The notes under the pieces were generated by a model. That model saw only the letters and a list, made by a program, of their open reading frames with translations, was not told the origin of the DNA and ran no database searches. Positions 45,668 to 54,386 of a DNA stretch of 64,000 nucleotides are shown piece by piece. Every line of letters starts with the position of its first letter. Positions within the stretch are counted from its first letter, which is position 1. The translations under genes were made by a program, and so were the position numbers. Origin of the DNA: Roseiarcus sp963761435 (GTDB taxonomy: Bacteria; Pseudomonadota; Alphaproteobacteria; Rhizobiales; Beijerinckiaceae); assembly GCA_963761435.1 (NCBI GenBank), contig CAVXHJ010000029.1, forward strand, positions 52,060-116,059, written 5' to 3'.

Positions 45668-45971
45668 TCAGAAACCACGGATAGAGTGGTCCTGTCGCCG
45701 AACGAGCCGCCTCGAGGAGCGGCGCCGGGAGAAGCGGGGATAAGCTGGTTTTTGCGCCGGATCGTCGTAACCCATTGAAAAGGCCCAATTCGCGGAAGGG
45801 TTTTCCTTTGATACCTTTCCGGATTCCTTTGCCCCGCTTCCGGTTTCCTTTGCTGGGCTTCCCGGATTCTTTGCTGGGCTTCCTCCGGGCTTGGGTCTGA
45901 CCGGCGCCATTGGAGCGCGAGCGCAAGATCGGCTTCGGTCATTCTGCGGACAACGAGACCTTTGTCGCGCA
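45668..45971 (-). pseudogene. GNAT fragment joined to a 21-bp tandem repeat tail, locus 1
   Basis: The minus-strand frame starts MRDKGLVVRRMTEADLALAL, which looks like the first strand and helix of a GNAT acetyltransferase, but it ends after about 28 residues. It then runs into four 21-bp units, roughly GGAAGCCCAGCAAAGGAATC. In another frame these encode heptads (GGSPAK, NPGSPAK, ETGSGAK, ESGKVSK) and then NWAFSMGYDDPAQKPAYPRF, ending DHSIRGF. A similar locus at 54132-54371 ends KHSVGF. This is probably a dispersed repeat that truncated a GNAT gene; whether any frame is translated is unclear. Confidence 0.45.
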
Positions 45972-45992
45972 TGGGGCTTCGCGTCCCAAGCC

Positions 45993-46883
45993 TCAGGCGA
46001 GGCTCGCCGCTGCGACTTCGCCGTCGGTGACATAGTGGTTGACGCGTCCGGCCGCGAGCCTCTGGCCGGCCTGGTAGGATGCGACGCTGGCGAGCGCGCC
46101 GACCCGCTTGAGCTCGCTCACGATCAGGTCGCGCTCGGCGTTGGTGTCGGAATCGGTCTTGTGCGTCACCTTGAAGGTGAAGCGGGTGAAGGACATGCCC
46201 GTGTCCTTGGTCGCCGCGCCGACCCATAGGGCCGCTTCTTCGTCGGCGGGACGGTCGGTGTTCAGCCAGAACTCGGCGGTGCCCAGGGTCTCCTCGGTCT
46301 GTTCGAGGCTCAATGACCAGAAGCGGACGTGATGGCGCTTGCGCGGGCTGTCGTTGATCGGCTTCTGGAAGCCGACGTCCTGACCGCGCCCGAACAGGAA
46401 GAGGGTCGAGAACGGCGCCGCCGGATATGGCCGATTAAGCACGAAGGCGACGATCATCCGCCACGAGCTCTTGAGCCCGAGCGGGTCGGCCTCCGTCCAC
46501 CCCGCGGCGATGAACGCAGCCCGCACCTTGTCGAGTTCGCCGATGAGCACGAGGTTGACCGGGTCTCCCGGCAGGCCGTCGCCGGTCAGGGTGAAGCTCG
46601 GCACGCTCTTGCGCTGCAGAATCTTGACGCCCATCCGCACGATTCGCGGCAGGATCAAATAGGCCGCGAGCATATAGGCGACCCAGAGCGATAGAATCGT
46701 GGGCAGCCTGCCGTCGGTGATGCGGAACACGGACACGATCAGCCAGACCGCGACGATCCCGAGCCCCAGAACGGCCAGCCTCTCAAAGAAGCGCTTCAGA
46801 ATGCCCAAATTCTCCGCCCCTCCGCCGCCGATTCGCGCGATTGCTTGAACTCTGCGCTTTGCCGCGCGCCCGGACAAGCGCAC
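45993..46883 (-). CDS. LssY C-terminal-domain membrane protein
   Basis: About 296 residues. Two N-terminal helices (FFERLAVLGLGIVAVWLIVS; LWVAYMLAAYLILPRIVRMG) precede an LssY_C-type domain: PVNLVLIGELDKVRAAFIAA then GWTEADPL, FLFGRGQDVGFQKPINDSPR and KRHHVRFWSL. The domain is linked to lipid-phosphatase-like proteins, but its activity is unknown. The true start may be inside the frame near residue 28 (ILKRFFERLAV). Nearby upstream sequence is a plain intergenic region. Confidence 0.8.
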   Translation of the reverse strand: MRLSGRAAKRRVQAIARIGGGGAENLGILKRFFERLAVLGLGIVAVWLIVSVFRITDGRLPTILSLWVAYMLAAYLILPRIVRMGVKILQRKSVPSFTLTGDGLPGDPVNLVLIGELDKVRAAFIAAGWTEADPLGLKSSWRMIVAFVLNRPYPAAPFSTLFLFGRGQDVGFQKPINDSPRKRHHVRFWSLSLEQTEETLGTAEFWLNTDRPADEEAALWVGAATKDTGMSFTRFTFKVTHKTDSDTNAERDLIVSELKRVGALASVASYQAGQRLAAGRVNHYVTDGEVAAASLA

Positions 46884-47099
46884 GTTTACGCGACTTCATC
46901 AAGATCGTCTTGCAGCCTTTCACGGCCGATCGCTCCCCGATTGGGCGGGAAAGAGAAAGTTTGACAGCGATTTTGCGCTAATCAGGACCGCGCGCCGTGT
47001 TTCCCCCGGGCGGCGACGGAATCCGTTCGGCGCCGACCTTCGTCTCTCGATCGTCTCGCATCGCTCGGGACGACGGATTCCACGTCAGCGCGCCATGCG

Positions 47100-48266
47100 C
47101 TAACGCGACAGGTCCTCGGCGAGGCGCCCGAGGAAGTCGAGGCAGGCCTGAAGCTGCGCCTCGTCGACGAATTCATCCGGCTTGTGCGCCTGGTCGATCG
47201 AGCCTGGCCCGCAGACGATGGTCGGCAGGCCCGCGGCCTGGAAATGCCCAGCCTCGGTCGCGAAGGAGACCGCGATCGTCTGGTTCGACCGGCCGAGCCT
47301 CAACGCGAGCTGCTCGGCGGCCGAGCCGGGCGCGGCGGCGAGCGGCGGCACGTCGACTTCCATCGTGGTCGCGATCGCCGGGCCGGATATGAAGCGGGTC
47401 AGCCGCGGCGCCGCCACTTCGTCGACAAACGCCTGCACTTTCGCCATCGCCGAAGCGGTCGCAACCCCCGGCAGGCCGCGAAACTCCCAATGGAACACGC
47501 ATTCGCGCGCCAGGATGTTGCGCGCCGTTCCGCCCCGGATCATGCCTACGTGGAGCGTCGAATAGGGCGGCGTGAAGCGCGGATCGAGCGGGCCTTCCTC
47601 GTAGGCGCGCGCAAGGCGCCCGATCTCGCTCACGATATCGGCCCCGATGGCGACCGCATTGGCGCCGAGCTCCGGCAACGCCGAATGGGCTTCATGTCCC
47701 GTGACCCTCGTCACGAAGGTTGCGATGCTCTTGTGCGCGTTCGCGACCGCCATCATGGTCGGCTCGCCCACGATGACCGCGGCCGGATGAGGCTCGTCCT
47801 TGCCGAAGCGAGCGATGATGTCGCGCGAGCCGAGGCAGGTGGTCTCCTCGTCGTAGCTCAGCACGATATGGACCGGTCGTTTGAGGCCCGCGTCCCTGAA
47901 CGCCGGAGCCATCGCCAGGATGCACGCGTCGAAGCCCTTCATGTCGCAGGCGCCGCGGCCGAAGAGCCGCCCGGCCGCCTCGCGCAACGCGAACGGAGGG
48001 CTCGACCACGGCTGCCCCTCCACGGGGACGACATCGGTGTGGCCCGAGAGCACGACGCCGCCATCGACCCGGGGCCCGATCGTGGCCAGGATCGCGGCCT
48101 TGTCGCCGGCCGCATTTGGGGCTCGGCGGAAGGAAAGCCCAAGCGAGCGTAAGTAGCCCTCGACAAAATCGACGATCGCGAGGTTCGAGGAGTCGCTGAC
48201 GCTCTCGATCGCGATCAGCCGCCCGAGCAGCGCCTTGGCCTCGGCGAGACGGCCCTCGCCCGTCAT
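47100..48266 (-). CDS. argE: Acetylornithine deacetylase-like M20 peptidase
   Basis: 388 residues. Metal-binding motifs: GGVVLSGHTDVVPVEGQPWS (His, Asp), FGRGACDMKGFDACILA (Asp), VLSYDEETTCLGSRD (catalytic and ligand Glu), AVIVGEPTM, and a C-terminal His in VCGPGSIDQAHKPDE. The product would hydrolyse N-acetylornithine to ornithine for arginine synthesis. Some relatives act on other N-acyl amino acids, so the substrate is a family inference. Confidence 0.9.
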   Translation of the reverse strand: MTGEGRLAEAKALLGRLIAIESVSDSSNLAIVDFVEGYLRSLGLSFRRAPNAAGDKAAILATIGPRVDGGVVLSGHTDVVPVEGQPWSSPPFALREAAGRLFGRGACDMKGFDACILAMAPAFRDAGLKRPVHIVLSYDEETTCLGSRDIIARFGKDEPHPAAVIVGEPTMMAVANAHKSIATFVTRVTGHEAHSALPELGANAVAIGADIVSEIGRLARAYEEGPLDPRFTPPYSTLHVGMIRGGTARNILARECVFHWEFRGLPGVATASAMAKVQAFVDEVAAPRLTRFISGPAIATTMEVDVPPLAAAPGSAAEQLALRLGRSNQTIAVSFATEAGHFQAAGLPTIVCGPGSIDQAHKPDEFVDEAQLQACLDFLGRLAEDLSR

Positions 48267-48349
48267 CGGCCCTCCCCGGAGCGCGCGCCGCGCCCGCGCG
48301 CGACGGAAACAGTGGACGGCGCGACGGGCGCCGCTAGAATGTCCGCTTC

Positions 48350-48742
48350 ATGTACGAGGCGATCACGCATCGGGTCAAAGTCACCGTCGAGCCGGTCTTC
48401 GATCCGGAGCGCTCCGATCCGGATGAGCCGCGCTATTTCTGGCGCTATTCTATCGAAATCGCCAATCTCGGCGACAAGCCTGTGACGCTGATCGAGCGCC
48501 ACTGGCGGATCACCGACGCCGTGGGCCGGCAACAGGAAGTGCGCGGGCCCGGCGTCGTCGGCGAGCAACCGACGATCGAGCCAGGAAAGTCGTTCCGCTA
48601 CACGTCGGGGTGCCCGCTGACAACGACGAGCGGCCTGATGGTTGGCGAATACATGATGGTCGACCCGGACGGTCGGAGCTTCAAAGTCTCCATCCCCGCC
48701 TTCTCGCTCGATTCGCCCGACGGGAAGCGCGTTCTCAACTAA
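48350..48742 (+). CDS. apaG: ApaG-domain protein
   Basis: 130 residues, a complete ApaG fold: YEAITHRVKVTVEPVFDPER, YFWRYSIEIANLGDKPVTLI, ERHWRITDAVGRQQEVRGPG, then FRYTSGCPLTTTSGLMVGEY. It is an immunoglobulin-like beta protein associated with cobalt/magnesium homeostasis in enterobacteria. Divergent from argE; its stop overlaps the end of the convergent cyclase gene. Confidence 0.95.
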   Translation: MYEAITHRVKVTVEPVFDPERSDPDEPRYFWRYSIEIANLGDKPVTLIERHWRITDAVGRQQEVRGPGVVGEQPTIEPGKSFRYTSGCPLTTTSGLMVGEYMMVDPDGRSFKVSIPAFSLDSPDGKRVLN

Positions 48743-50040
48743 GCGAGGCGCCAGACCGTGATCGGCTCTTCGTAGCCGCGCACGGGGAGGGCTCCCAGGG
48801 AAACAGCCTCGCCGACAGCGCCTCCCGCCGCCTCACGCACGGTTTCGGAGACGATGAGTTGCGAACCCACCTCCTTGTTGAGGCTTTCAAGGCGCGAGGC
48901 GAGGTTCACCGTGTCGCCGATGACCGTATATTCCTTGCGCCGCGACGAGCCCACGGTCCCCGCTACCGCTTGACCGATGTGGATGCCGATGCCGAGGCGG
49001 ATCGGCCAGGGATTGCCGGCGTTGCGGGCGTCGACGGCGCTCAGCATCTCGCGCGCCGCCTCGACGGCGTTCGCCGCCTCAAGCGGATCGTCGAGCGGCG
49101 CGCCGAAAAGGGCGAGCAGGCCATCGCCCAAAAACTTGTTCACGATGCCGTTGTGCCGATCGACGACGTCGACCAGAATCTCGAACACGTCGTCGAGACG
49201 GGCGACGACCTCCGCCGGCGTGCGCGTGCGCGCGGCCGCCGTGAAACTGCGAATGTCGACGAACATCACGCACACCCGCCTCATCTCGCTAAGCTCGGCC
49301 GCGCCCATCGCGATGAGCCGCTCGACCACCCGCGGCGAGACGTGCTGGCCGAAGAGATTGGTCACTTCGTCGCGGGCCGAAGCGGCGGCGAGCGCCCGCC
49401 GGAAATGGCTCTTGATGGTCGCCCCGACATAGCCGGCGAGCAGGCCGGCGGCGAGAAGGACGGCGCTGCGGGTCAGATGGTAGCCGATGCTGAAGTTTAG
49501 GTCTTCGGTTCGCCAACCAAGATGCAAGATAATCGAAGCGAGGGCGAAAAGCTCGACCGCCGCCACCGCCCCGGTGAATGCCGAGAGCGCAAAGCTGAGC
49601 CGCAGAGTCGAGAGAATGATGAAGAGGAAATAGAGCAGCGCGGGCCACGCTCCAAAAACGATGGGAGGGGAGAGATATCCGGCAAGGAGATAGACCACCA
49701 CCGTTGGGAAACTTGTCTCGACGAACGCGTTCACATAGCGCCCCAAGACCGGAAAATTCCGACCGCGACGAAGGAAGATCGTGACTACGCCGGCCGCGAA
49801 CAGTTCGTAGGCGACAAAGACCGAGAACGTCGCGAACGCCGCGCGCGCGGGGGTTCGATCGTGATAGATCGATCTGAAGAATCCGGGCGCAAGGGTCACC
49901 GCGCAAAGGATCAGGACGAGGATGAAAGCCTGCAGGGCGGCCAAAATAAGCATACGCCGCCGCTCGCTCACGAGAATCTCGCGGTTCAGCAGGCGCTGAA
50001 ACGTCGTGTCCGCAGGGTGAGGAGGCTCGACCATCTCCAT
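48739..50040 (-). CDS. Membrane-bound class III adenylate/guanylate cyclase
   Basis: 433 residues. About 220 N-terminal residues hold around six helices (LILAALQAFILVLILCAVTL; VAYELFAAGVVTIFLRRG; SAVLLAAGLLAGYVGATIKS). The catalytic domain follows: first metal Asp in CVMFVDIRSFTAAARTRTPA, second in KFLGDGLLALFGAPLDD, then IGIHIGQAVAGTVGSSRRKE and YTVIGDTVNLASRLESLNK. The transition-state Asn and Arg are in NLASR. Makes cAMP (or cGMP) in response to a membrane signal. Confidence 0.93.
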   Translation of the reverse strand: MEMVEPPHPADTTFQRLLNREILVSERRRMLILAALQAFILVLILCAVTLAPGFFRSIYHDRTPARAAFATFSVFVAYELFAAGVVTIFLRRGRNFPVLGRYVNAFVETSFPTVVVYLLAGYLSPPIVFGAWPALLYFLFIILSTLRLSFALSAFTGAVAAVELFALASIILHLGWRTEDLNFSIGYHLTRSAVLLAAGLLAGYVGATIKSHFRRALAAASARDEVTNLFGQHVSPRVVERLIAMGAAELSEMRRVCVMFVDIRSFTAAARTRTPAEVVARLDDVFEILVDVVDRHNGIVNKFLGDGLLALFGAPLDDPLEAANAVEAAREMLSAVDARNAGNPWPIRLGIGIHIGQAVAGTVGSSRRKEYTVIGDTVNLASRLESLNKEVGSQLIVSETVREAAGGAVGEAVSLGALPVRGYEEPITVWRLA

Positions 50041-50165
50041 CCTTCCTTAGCGGTCGGCGAAGCGGCGAAGCAATCACGCCGCATTCATCGGCTGCGGGCA
50101 AGGCCTCCGCTTCCGACGAAAGACGTCAATCGTGGCGAGCCGCTGCGGCGAGGGCGGTCCGGCAA

Positions 50166-50195
50166 AGAAAAAGGGCGGCCCGCCCGGCCGCCCTT
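50166..50195 (-). terminator. Rho-independent terminator of glnA
   Basis: On the minus strand: AAGGGCGGCC / GGCCGCCCTT, a 10-bp stem with a 5-base loop followed by TTT-C-TTT. It lies 27 bases after the glnA stop. Confidence 0.85.
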
Positions 50196-50221
50196 CGCCA
50201 TTTCGGCTGACGCAGAGGACG

Positions 50222-51631
50222 TCAGTAGGAATAGTACATCTCGAACTCGACCGGGTGCGGCGCCATTTCGAAGCGATGGACGTCGGCCATCTTGAGCTCG
50301 ATATAGCTGTCGATGAAATCGTCGTTGAACACGTCCCCGGCCTTGAGGAACGTGCGATCCTTGTCGAGGCTCGTGAGCGCCTCGCGCAGACTGCCGCATA
50401 CGGTCGGGATCTTCTTCAATTCCTTCGGCGGCAGGTCGTAGAGATCCTTGTCCATCGCCGGGCCCGGATCGATCTTGTTGGTGATTCCGTCGAGCCCGGC
50501 CATCAGCATCGCCGAGAAGGCGAGATAGGGATTGGCTCCCGGGTCGGGGAAGCGAACTTCGACCCGCTTCGCCTTGGGATTCGAGGTCCACGGGATACGG
50601 CAGGAGGCCGAGCGGTTGCGCGCCGAGTAGGCGAGCAGAACCGGAGCCTCGAAGCCCGGCACCAGGCGCTTATAGCTGTTGGTCGTGGGATTGGTGAAGC
50701 CGTTGAGCGCCTTGGCGTGCTTGATGATGCCGCCGATATAGTAGAGGCATTCCTGGCTGAGGTCGGCGTATTTGTTCCCGGCCATGACCGGCTTGCCGCC
50801 CTTCCAGATCGACTGATGGACGTGCATGCCCGAGCCGTTGTCGCCATAGACGGGCTTCGGCATGAAGGTCGCCGTCTTGCCGTAGCTCTGCGCGACCATG
50901 TGGATGCAATATTTATAGACCTGCATGTGGTCGGCCATGGTTACGAGCGGTCCGAACTTGAGGCCGAGCTCGTGCTGCGCCGACGCAACTTCGTGGTGAT
51001 GCTTCTCGACCGCCGCGCCCATCTGCGCCATCGCCGCCAGCATCTCGCCGCGCATGTCCTGGGCTGAATCCTGCGGCGGGACCGGGAAATAGCCGGCCTT
51101 CGTGCGCACGCGATGGCCGAGATTGCCGCCCTCATAGGCCGTGTCGGCGTTGATCGGCAGTTCGATCGAGTCGATCTGGAACCCGGTGTTGTAAGGTTCG
51201 GCGCTGAACCGGACGTCGTCGAAGACGAAGAACTCGGCCTCGGGGCCGAAAAACGCGGTGTCGCCGATCCCGGTCGACTTGAGATAAGCCTCGGCCTTCT
51301 TGGCGATGCCGCGCGGGTCGCGGTTGTACGGCTGGCCGCTCGCCGGATCGAGGATGTCGCAGTTGATGACCATGGTCGAAGCGGCGAAGAACGGATCCAT
51401 GCACGCCGAGGTCGGGTCGGGCATCAGGGTCATGTCGGATTCGTTGATCGCCCGCCAGCCGGCGATCGACGAGCCGTCGAACATCAACCCTTCGGCAAAG
51501 GCGTCCTCGTCGATCAGCCCCACGTCGAAGGTCACGTGCTGCCATTTGCCGCGCGGATCGGTAAAGCGCAGATCGACATATTTGACGTCATTGTCCTTGA
51601 TCGCCTTCAGGACATCCTTGGCGGTCTTCAT
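50222..51631 (-). CDS. glnA: Glutamine synthetase type I
   Basis: 469 residues. The family motifs are GLMFDGSSIAGWRAINESDM, EAEFFVFDDVRF, DMRGEMLAAMAQMGAAVEKH, KPVYGDNGSGMHVHQSIWKG, NPTTNSYKRLVPGFEAPVLL and the adenylylation site in MDKDLYDLPPKELKKI (Tyr). It assimilates ammonia into glutamine in a dodecamer controlled by adenylylation. glnB lies 90 bases upstream in the same direction, the usual alphaproteobacterial glnBA operon. Confidence 0.98.
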   Translation of the reverse strand: MKTAKDVLKAIKDNDVKYVDLRFTDPRGKWQHVTFDVGLIDEDAFAEGLMFDGSSIAGWRAINESDMTLMPDPTSACMDPFFAASTMVINCDILDPASGQPYNRDPRGIAKKAEAYLKSTGIGDTAFFGPEAEFFVFDDVRFSAEPYNTGFQIDSIELPINADTAYEGGNLGHRVRTKAGYFPVPPQDSAQDMRGEMLAAMAQMGAAVEKHHHEVASAQHELGLKFGPLVTMADHMQVYKYCIHMVAQSYGKTATFMPKPVYGDNGSGMHVHQSIWKGGKPVMAGNKYADLSQECLYYIGGIIKHAKALNGFTNPTTNSYKRLVPGFEAPVLLAYSARNRSASCRIPWTSNPKAKRVEVRFPDPGANPYLAFSAMLMAGLDGITNKIDPGPAMDKDLYDLPPKELKKIPTVCGSLREALTSLDKDRTFLKAGDVFNDDFIDSYIELKMADVHRFEMAPHPVEFEMYYSY

Positions 51632-51721
51632 GGTTCGCCTTTCCTCAAAATTAAGGTTCGATTGTTCCCGCCCGCCGCGGGGAGCGGCGGGCCGCCCTCT
51701 GATTGAGCCCCCGAAATGGCG

Positions 51722-52060
51722 CTAGACCGCGTCCGCGCCGGTTTCGCCGGTGCGGATCCGGATGGCCTCGTCGATCTGCGATACAAATATCTTGCCATCG
51801 CCGATGCGGCCGGTCTGGGCCGCGGCCCGGATCGCCTCGATCGCCTGGGCGAGATTTTCATCCGAGACCACGACCTCGATTTTCACCTTGGGGAGAAAGT
51901 CGACGACATACTCAGCCCCCCGGTAAAGCTCGGTGTGTCCCTTCTGGCGGCCGAAGCCCTTCGCCTCGAGGACGGTTATGCCTTGGATTCCCGCTTCCTG
52001 CAGGGCCTCCTTCACTTCGTCGAGCTTGAACGGCTTGATGATCGCCTCGATCTTCTTCAT
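51722..52060 (-). CDS. glnB: Nitrogen regulatory protein P-II
   Basis: 112 residues: MKKIEAIIKPFKLDEVKEAL, then the T-loop GFGRQKGHTELYRGAEYVVD with the uridylylated Tyr, then GRIGDGKIFVSQIDEAIRIR. A trimeric sensor of 2-oxoglutarate and ATP/ADP that controls adenylylation of glutamine synthetase, encoded next. Start chosen at MKKIEAI; six extra codons are open upstream. Confidence 0.97.
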   Translation of the reverse strand: MKKIEAIIKPFKLDEVKEALQEAGIQGITVLEAKGFGRQKGHTELYRGAEYVVDFLPKVKIEVVVSDENLAQAIEAIRAAAQTGRIGDGKIFVSQIDEAIRIRTGETGADAV

Positions 52061-52262
52061 TTCGGCGAAACTCCTCATCCCCCGCGCCGCGCCGCCGAGC
52101 GTTTTGCCCCCAATCGTCGGCGGCGGCCGGACCGGCGCCAGCGGGGCTCAATAGCATCCGATCGCAGGGCGCGCTACGGGCGCCTCGCGAAAGGTCAGGA
52201 ACGCGGCACGCCCCCCGTGGCGCCTGCTCAATGGGCAATCTGGCTAATTTTGGGGCGGCCAG

Positions 52263-52679
52263 TCAGACCGTCGGCCCCCACTCGCCCGAGCCGAAAATCC
52301 GCCAGGACGTCATCCCCGCCTTGGCGACGACGATCCGACCGGATTTTGCGAGACTGACCAGATGGGCGAAAACGCGCGGATGACGCCAGGCCATCGGCCT
52401 CTCGGGCGCGCAGACGGCCCGATATTCGTCGCTATCCGCGTCCTCCATCAGGATCGTGCCGACGAGGTCCGGACGCAACTGCCGCGGCAGATCGCGGCGG
52501 GTCAGCCATTCGCACTCGAAGTCGCGGCAGACTGCAGGGCGCTCGGCGTAAATTGCGCAGCCGCCGCCGGCGCGGCAATTGGCGCATAGCGGACCGGCCG
52601 GCTTGTTGAAATGCGCGATCTCCAGCGCGGAACAGCACATCGTGCAGGCCCCGCAGGATTTTCCCGGCGCCGCCGCCAT
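52263..52679 (-). CDS. YkgJ-like Cys-cluster protein
   Basis: About 138 residues. The N-terminal Cys cluster is CGACTMCCSALEIAHFNKPA, then CANCRAGGGCAIYAERPAVC and RDFECEWL, a pattern of the YkgJ/CxxCxxCC zinc- or iron-chelating family. The rest (MAWRHPRVFAHLVSLAKSGR) is soluble. Function unknown. Start at MAAAPGK, which removes 23 upstream residues lacking similarity. Confidence 0.85.
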   Translation of the reverse strand: MAAAPGKSCGACTMCCSALEIAHFNKPAGPLCANCRAGGGCAIYAERPAVCRDFECEWLTRRDLPRQLRPDLVGTILMEDADSDEYRAVCAPERPMAWRHPRVFAHLVSLAKSGRIVVAKAGMTSWRIFGSGEWGPTV

Positions 52680-52741
52680 CTTTTCCCTCTCGGGCGACCG
52701 CCCAGGCTGGCGAATCGCAACATGCCCGCAGCATGCCCCTA

Positions 52742-54004
52742 TCACCATTCGCGCGCCAGAGAGAGATGCGTCTCCATGTTTGTTTCGGGCCCCGCGCGCT
52801 CCGCGCCGCCGGCGGGAGCGATCAGCGCGCGACGCATGATCAACGCGAGGACGGCGGCGATGGCCAATGGCGCGAGCGGCAGGCCGAGCGCGCCGGCCGT
52901 GGCGCGCGAGACGAGCGGCAGCGCGAACGCCAGCGCCATGAGCATCTTCTCAAACGGCAGGAAGCCCGTGCGGCGACCCTCGCCGAGAAGCCAGACGAGC
53001 GGGATGGCGATGAGCGTCAGATCGTAGTCGAGAACAAACGGGCTCGCGAGCAGGCCGGCGCAGACGATCGCAGGACCCTCCGCCTTGGTCCGAAAGGCGC
53101 GCCGTTCGAGCCGCCAAAGGGCGCAGACGGCGCAGAGCGCCGTCAAGATCTGCGCTCCCCAGGCGAGAGCAAGCGGGCCGTGCAGCAGCCGGACCGCGGC
53201 GAACACGCTCTGCATTTTCTCGTCGCCGACAAGATTGTGTTCCAGCGCCGCCCGGGCGAGCGGGGCGCCGGCGAAGAAGCCAGCCCAGGCCTGTTCGCCG
53301 AACGCCGCGAGGGAAGCCGCCGAGAACGCCGCCGCGGTCGCCGCGGCGACGATCAGCGTCGTCCAGCGACCGGCGAAGATAAGCGCGAACGGGATGACCA
53401 GAGCCAGATGCGGCTTGAACGCCATCGCGCCGAAGAGAACGCCAGCGAGCGCCGGCCGCCGGTTCATCGCCAATAGACCGCCGCCGATCAGCGCGGCGCT
53501 CAAGAAACCGTTCTGTCCGTGGGCGGCGTTCACGAACACCGCCGGAAAGGCGAGGAACGCCATCGGCTCGAGCGAGGGCAGATAGAGCCGCAGGACGCGA
53601 TAGAAGGCGTAGCCGGTCGCCATGAGCCACGCCGCGAGCGACCAGAAATAGGGCGCAAGCGCCAGCGGCAGCGAGATCAGGAGCGCGGTCGGCGGATAGA
53701 AGAAGGCGGTATAGCCGAGTTTCGAGCCGAACAGCGCCTTCTGAGCCGCCCAATGCGCGCCGACGTCGTAGACAAGCTCGGGGCGCCCGTCGAGCGCCAG
53801 GCGCGAAGCCGCGTAGAAGCCGACAAAGTCGGTCCCGATCGGCTTGCCTTCGCGGTCGAGGCCGCCCGAGCTCAGCGCAACCCAGCCGGCGGCGCCGATA
53901 AGGGTCATCGCGAGCAGGATGCGCGTATAGGCCTGCGCGCGTTCGGCGTCGAGCCAGGCCCCGTCGCTGAGCGCCGACGCGGCCCGGCCGAGTGAGGATG
54001 CCAT
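52742..54004 (-). CDS. GT87-type (DUF2029) membrane mannosyltransferase-like protein
   Basis: About 420 residues, with around nine to ten helices (ILLAMTLIGAAGWVALSSGG; SLPLALAPYFWSLAAWLMAT; LAIAAVLALIMRRALIAPAG). Family features: GKPIGTDFVGFYAASRLALD near the N-terminus (the catalytic Asp region), FFYPPTALLISL, and NAAHGQNGFLSAALIGGGL with the conserved GQ. Such enzymes use polyprenyl-phosphate sugars. Start placed at MASSLGRA, where AAGGAC precedes the ATG; longer frames upstream are unsupported. Confidence 0.85.
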   Translation of the reverse strand: MASSLGRAASALSDGAWLDAERAQAYTRILLAMTLIGAAGWVALSSGGLDREGKPIGTDFVGFYAASRLALDGRPELVYDVGAHWAAQKALFGSKLGYTAFFYPPTALLISLPLALAPYFWSLAAWLMATGYAFYRVLRLYLPSLEPMAFLAFPAVFVNAAHGQNGFLSAALIGGGLLAMNRRPALAGVLFGAMAFKPHLALVIPFALIFAGRWTTLIVAAATAAAFSAASLAAFGEQAWAGFFAGAPLARAALEHNLVGDEKMQSVFAAVRLLHGPLALAWGAQILTALCAVCALWRLERRAFRTKAEGPAIVCAGLLASPFVLDYDLTLIAIPLVWLLGEGRRTGFLPFEKMLMALAFALPLVSRATAGALGLPLAPLAIAAVLALIMRRALIAPAGGAERAGPETNMETHLSLAREW

Positions 54005-54131
54005 GTCCTTGCGGTCTCTCAGACTTGGTGAGCCGTCCGAGCTAACGCCGGCCGGGTTAATGGGCGCATAAGCCTTGCCGAACGGATCGCGCGCCGCCTG
54101 AACCGGAGCCCGCGACATTTCCTTGCGAAAA

Positions 54132-54371
54132 TCAGAATCCCACGCTATGCTTCTTCGAGGACGCCGGATCGAACCGGCGTTTCGCGACGCGCTGGCGACG
54201 AGGCGCGAACATTCGGCCAGAAACGGCATAAACCATTGAAAAATAATAATTTCTTATTTTGATTTCCTTGTCTCCGGCTTTGATTTCCTTGCGCGCGGTT
54301 TGGTTTTCCTTGCGGCCGGCTTGGATATCCTTTGCGCCGGTTTTGATTTCGTTGGGACGGCTGGCCTTCAA
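54132..54371 (-). CDS. Lys-rich heptad-repeat small ORF, locus 2 of a dispersed element
   Basis: 79 codons. Five 21-bp units give heptads ending in Lys (EIKTGAK, DIQAGRK, ENQTARK, EIKAGDK, EIKIRN), then YYFSMVYAVSGRMFAPRRQR and the end KHSVGF. The DNA on both sides of the final segment resembles locus 1 at 45668 (FSMGY... and SIRGF; then TGAT-AATC or TTTC-GCAAG beyond the stop). It begins 15 bases after the AraC gene ends. Translation unproven; it may be a non-coding mobile repeat. Confidence 0.4.
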   Translation of the reverse strand: MKASRPNEIKTGAKDIQAGRKENQTARKEIKAGDKEIKIRNYYFSMVYAVSGRMFAPRRQRVAKRRFDPASSKKHSVGF

Positions 54372-54386
54372 GGCGCGCCGCCGCCC

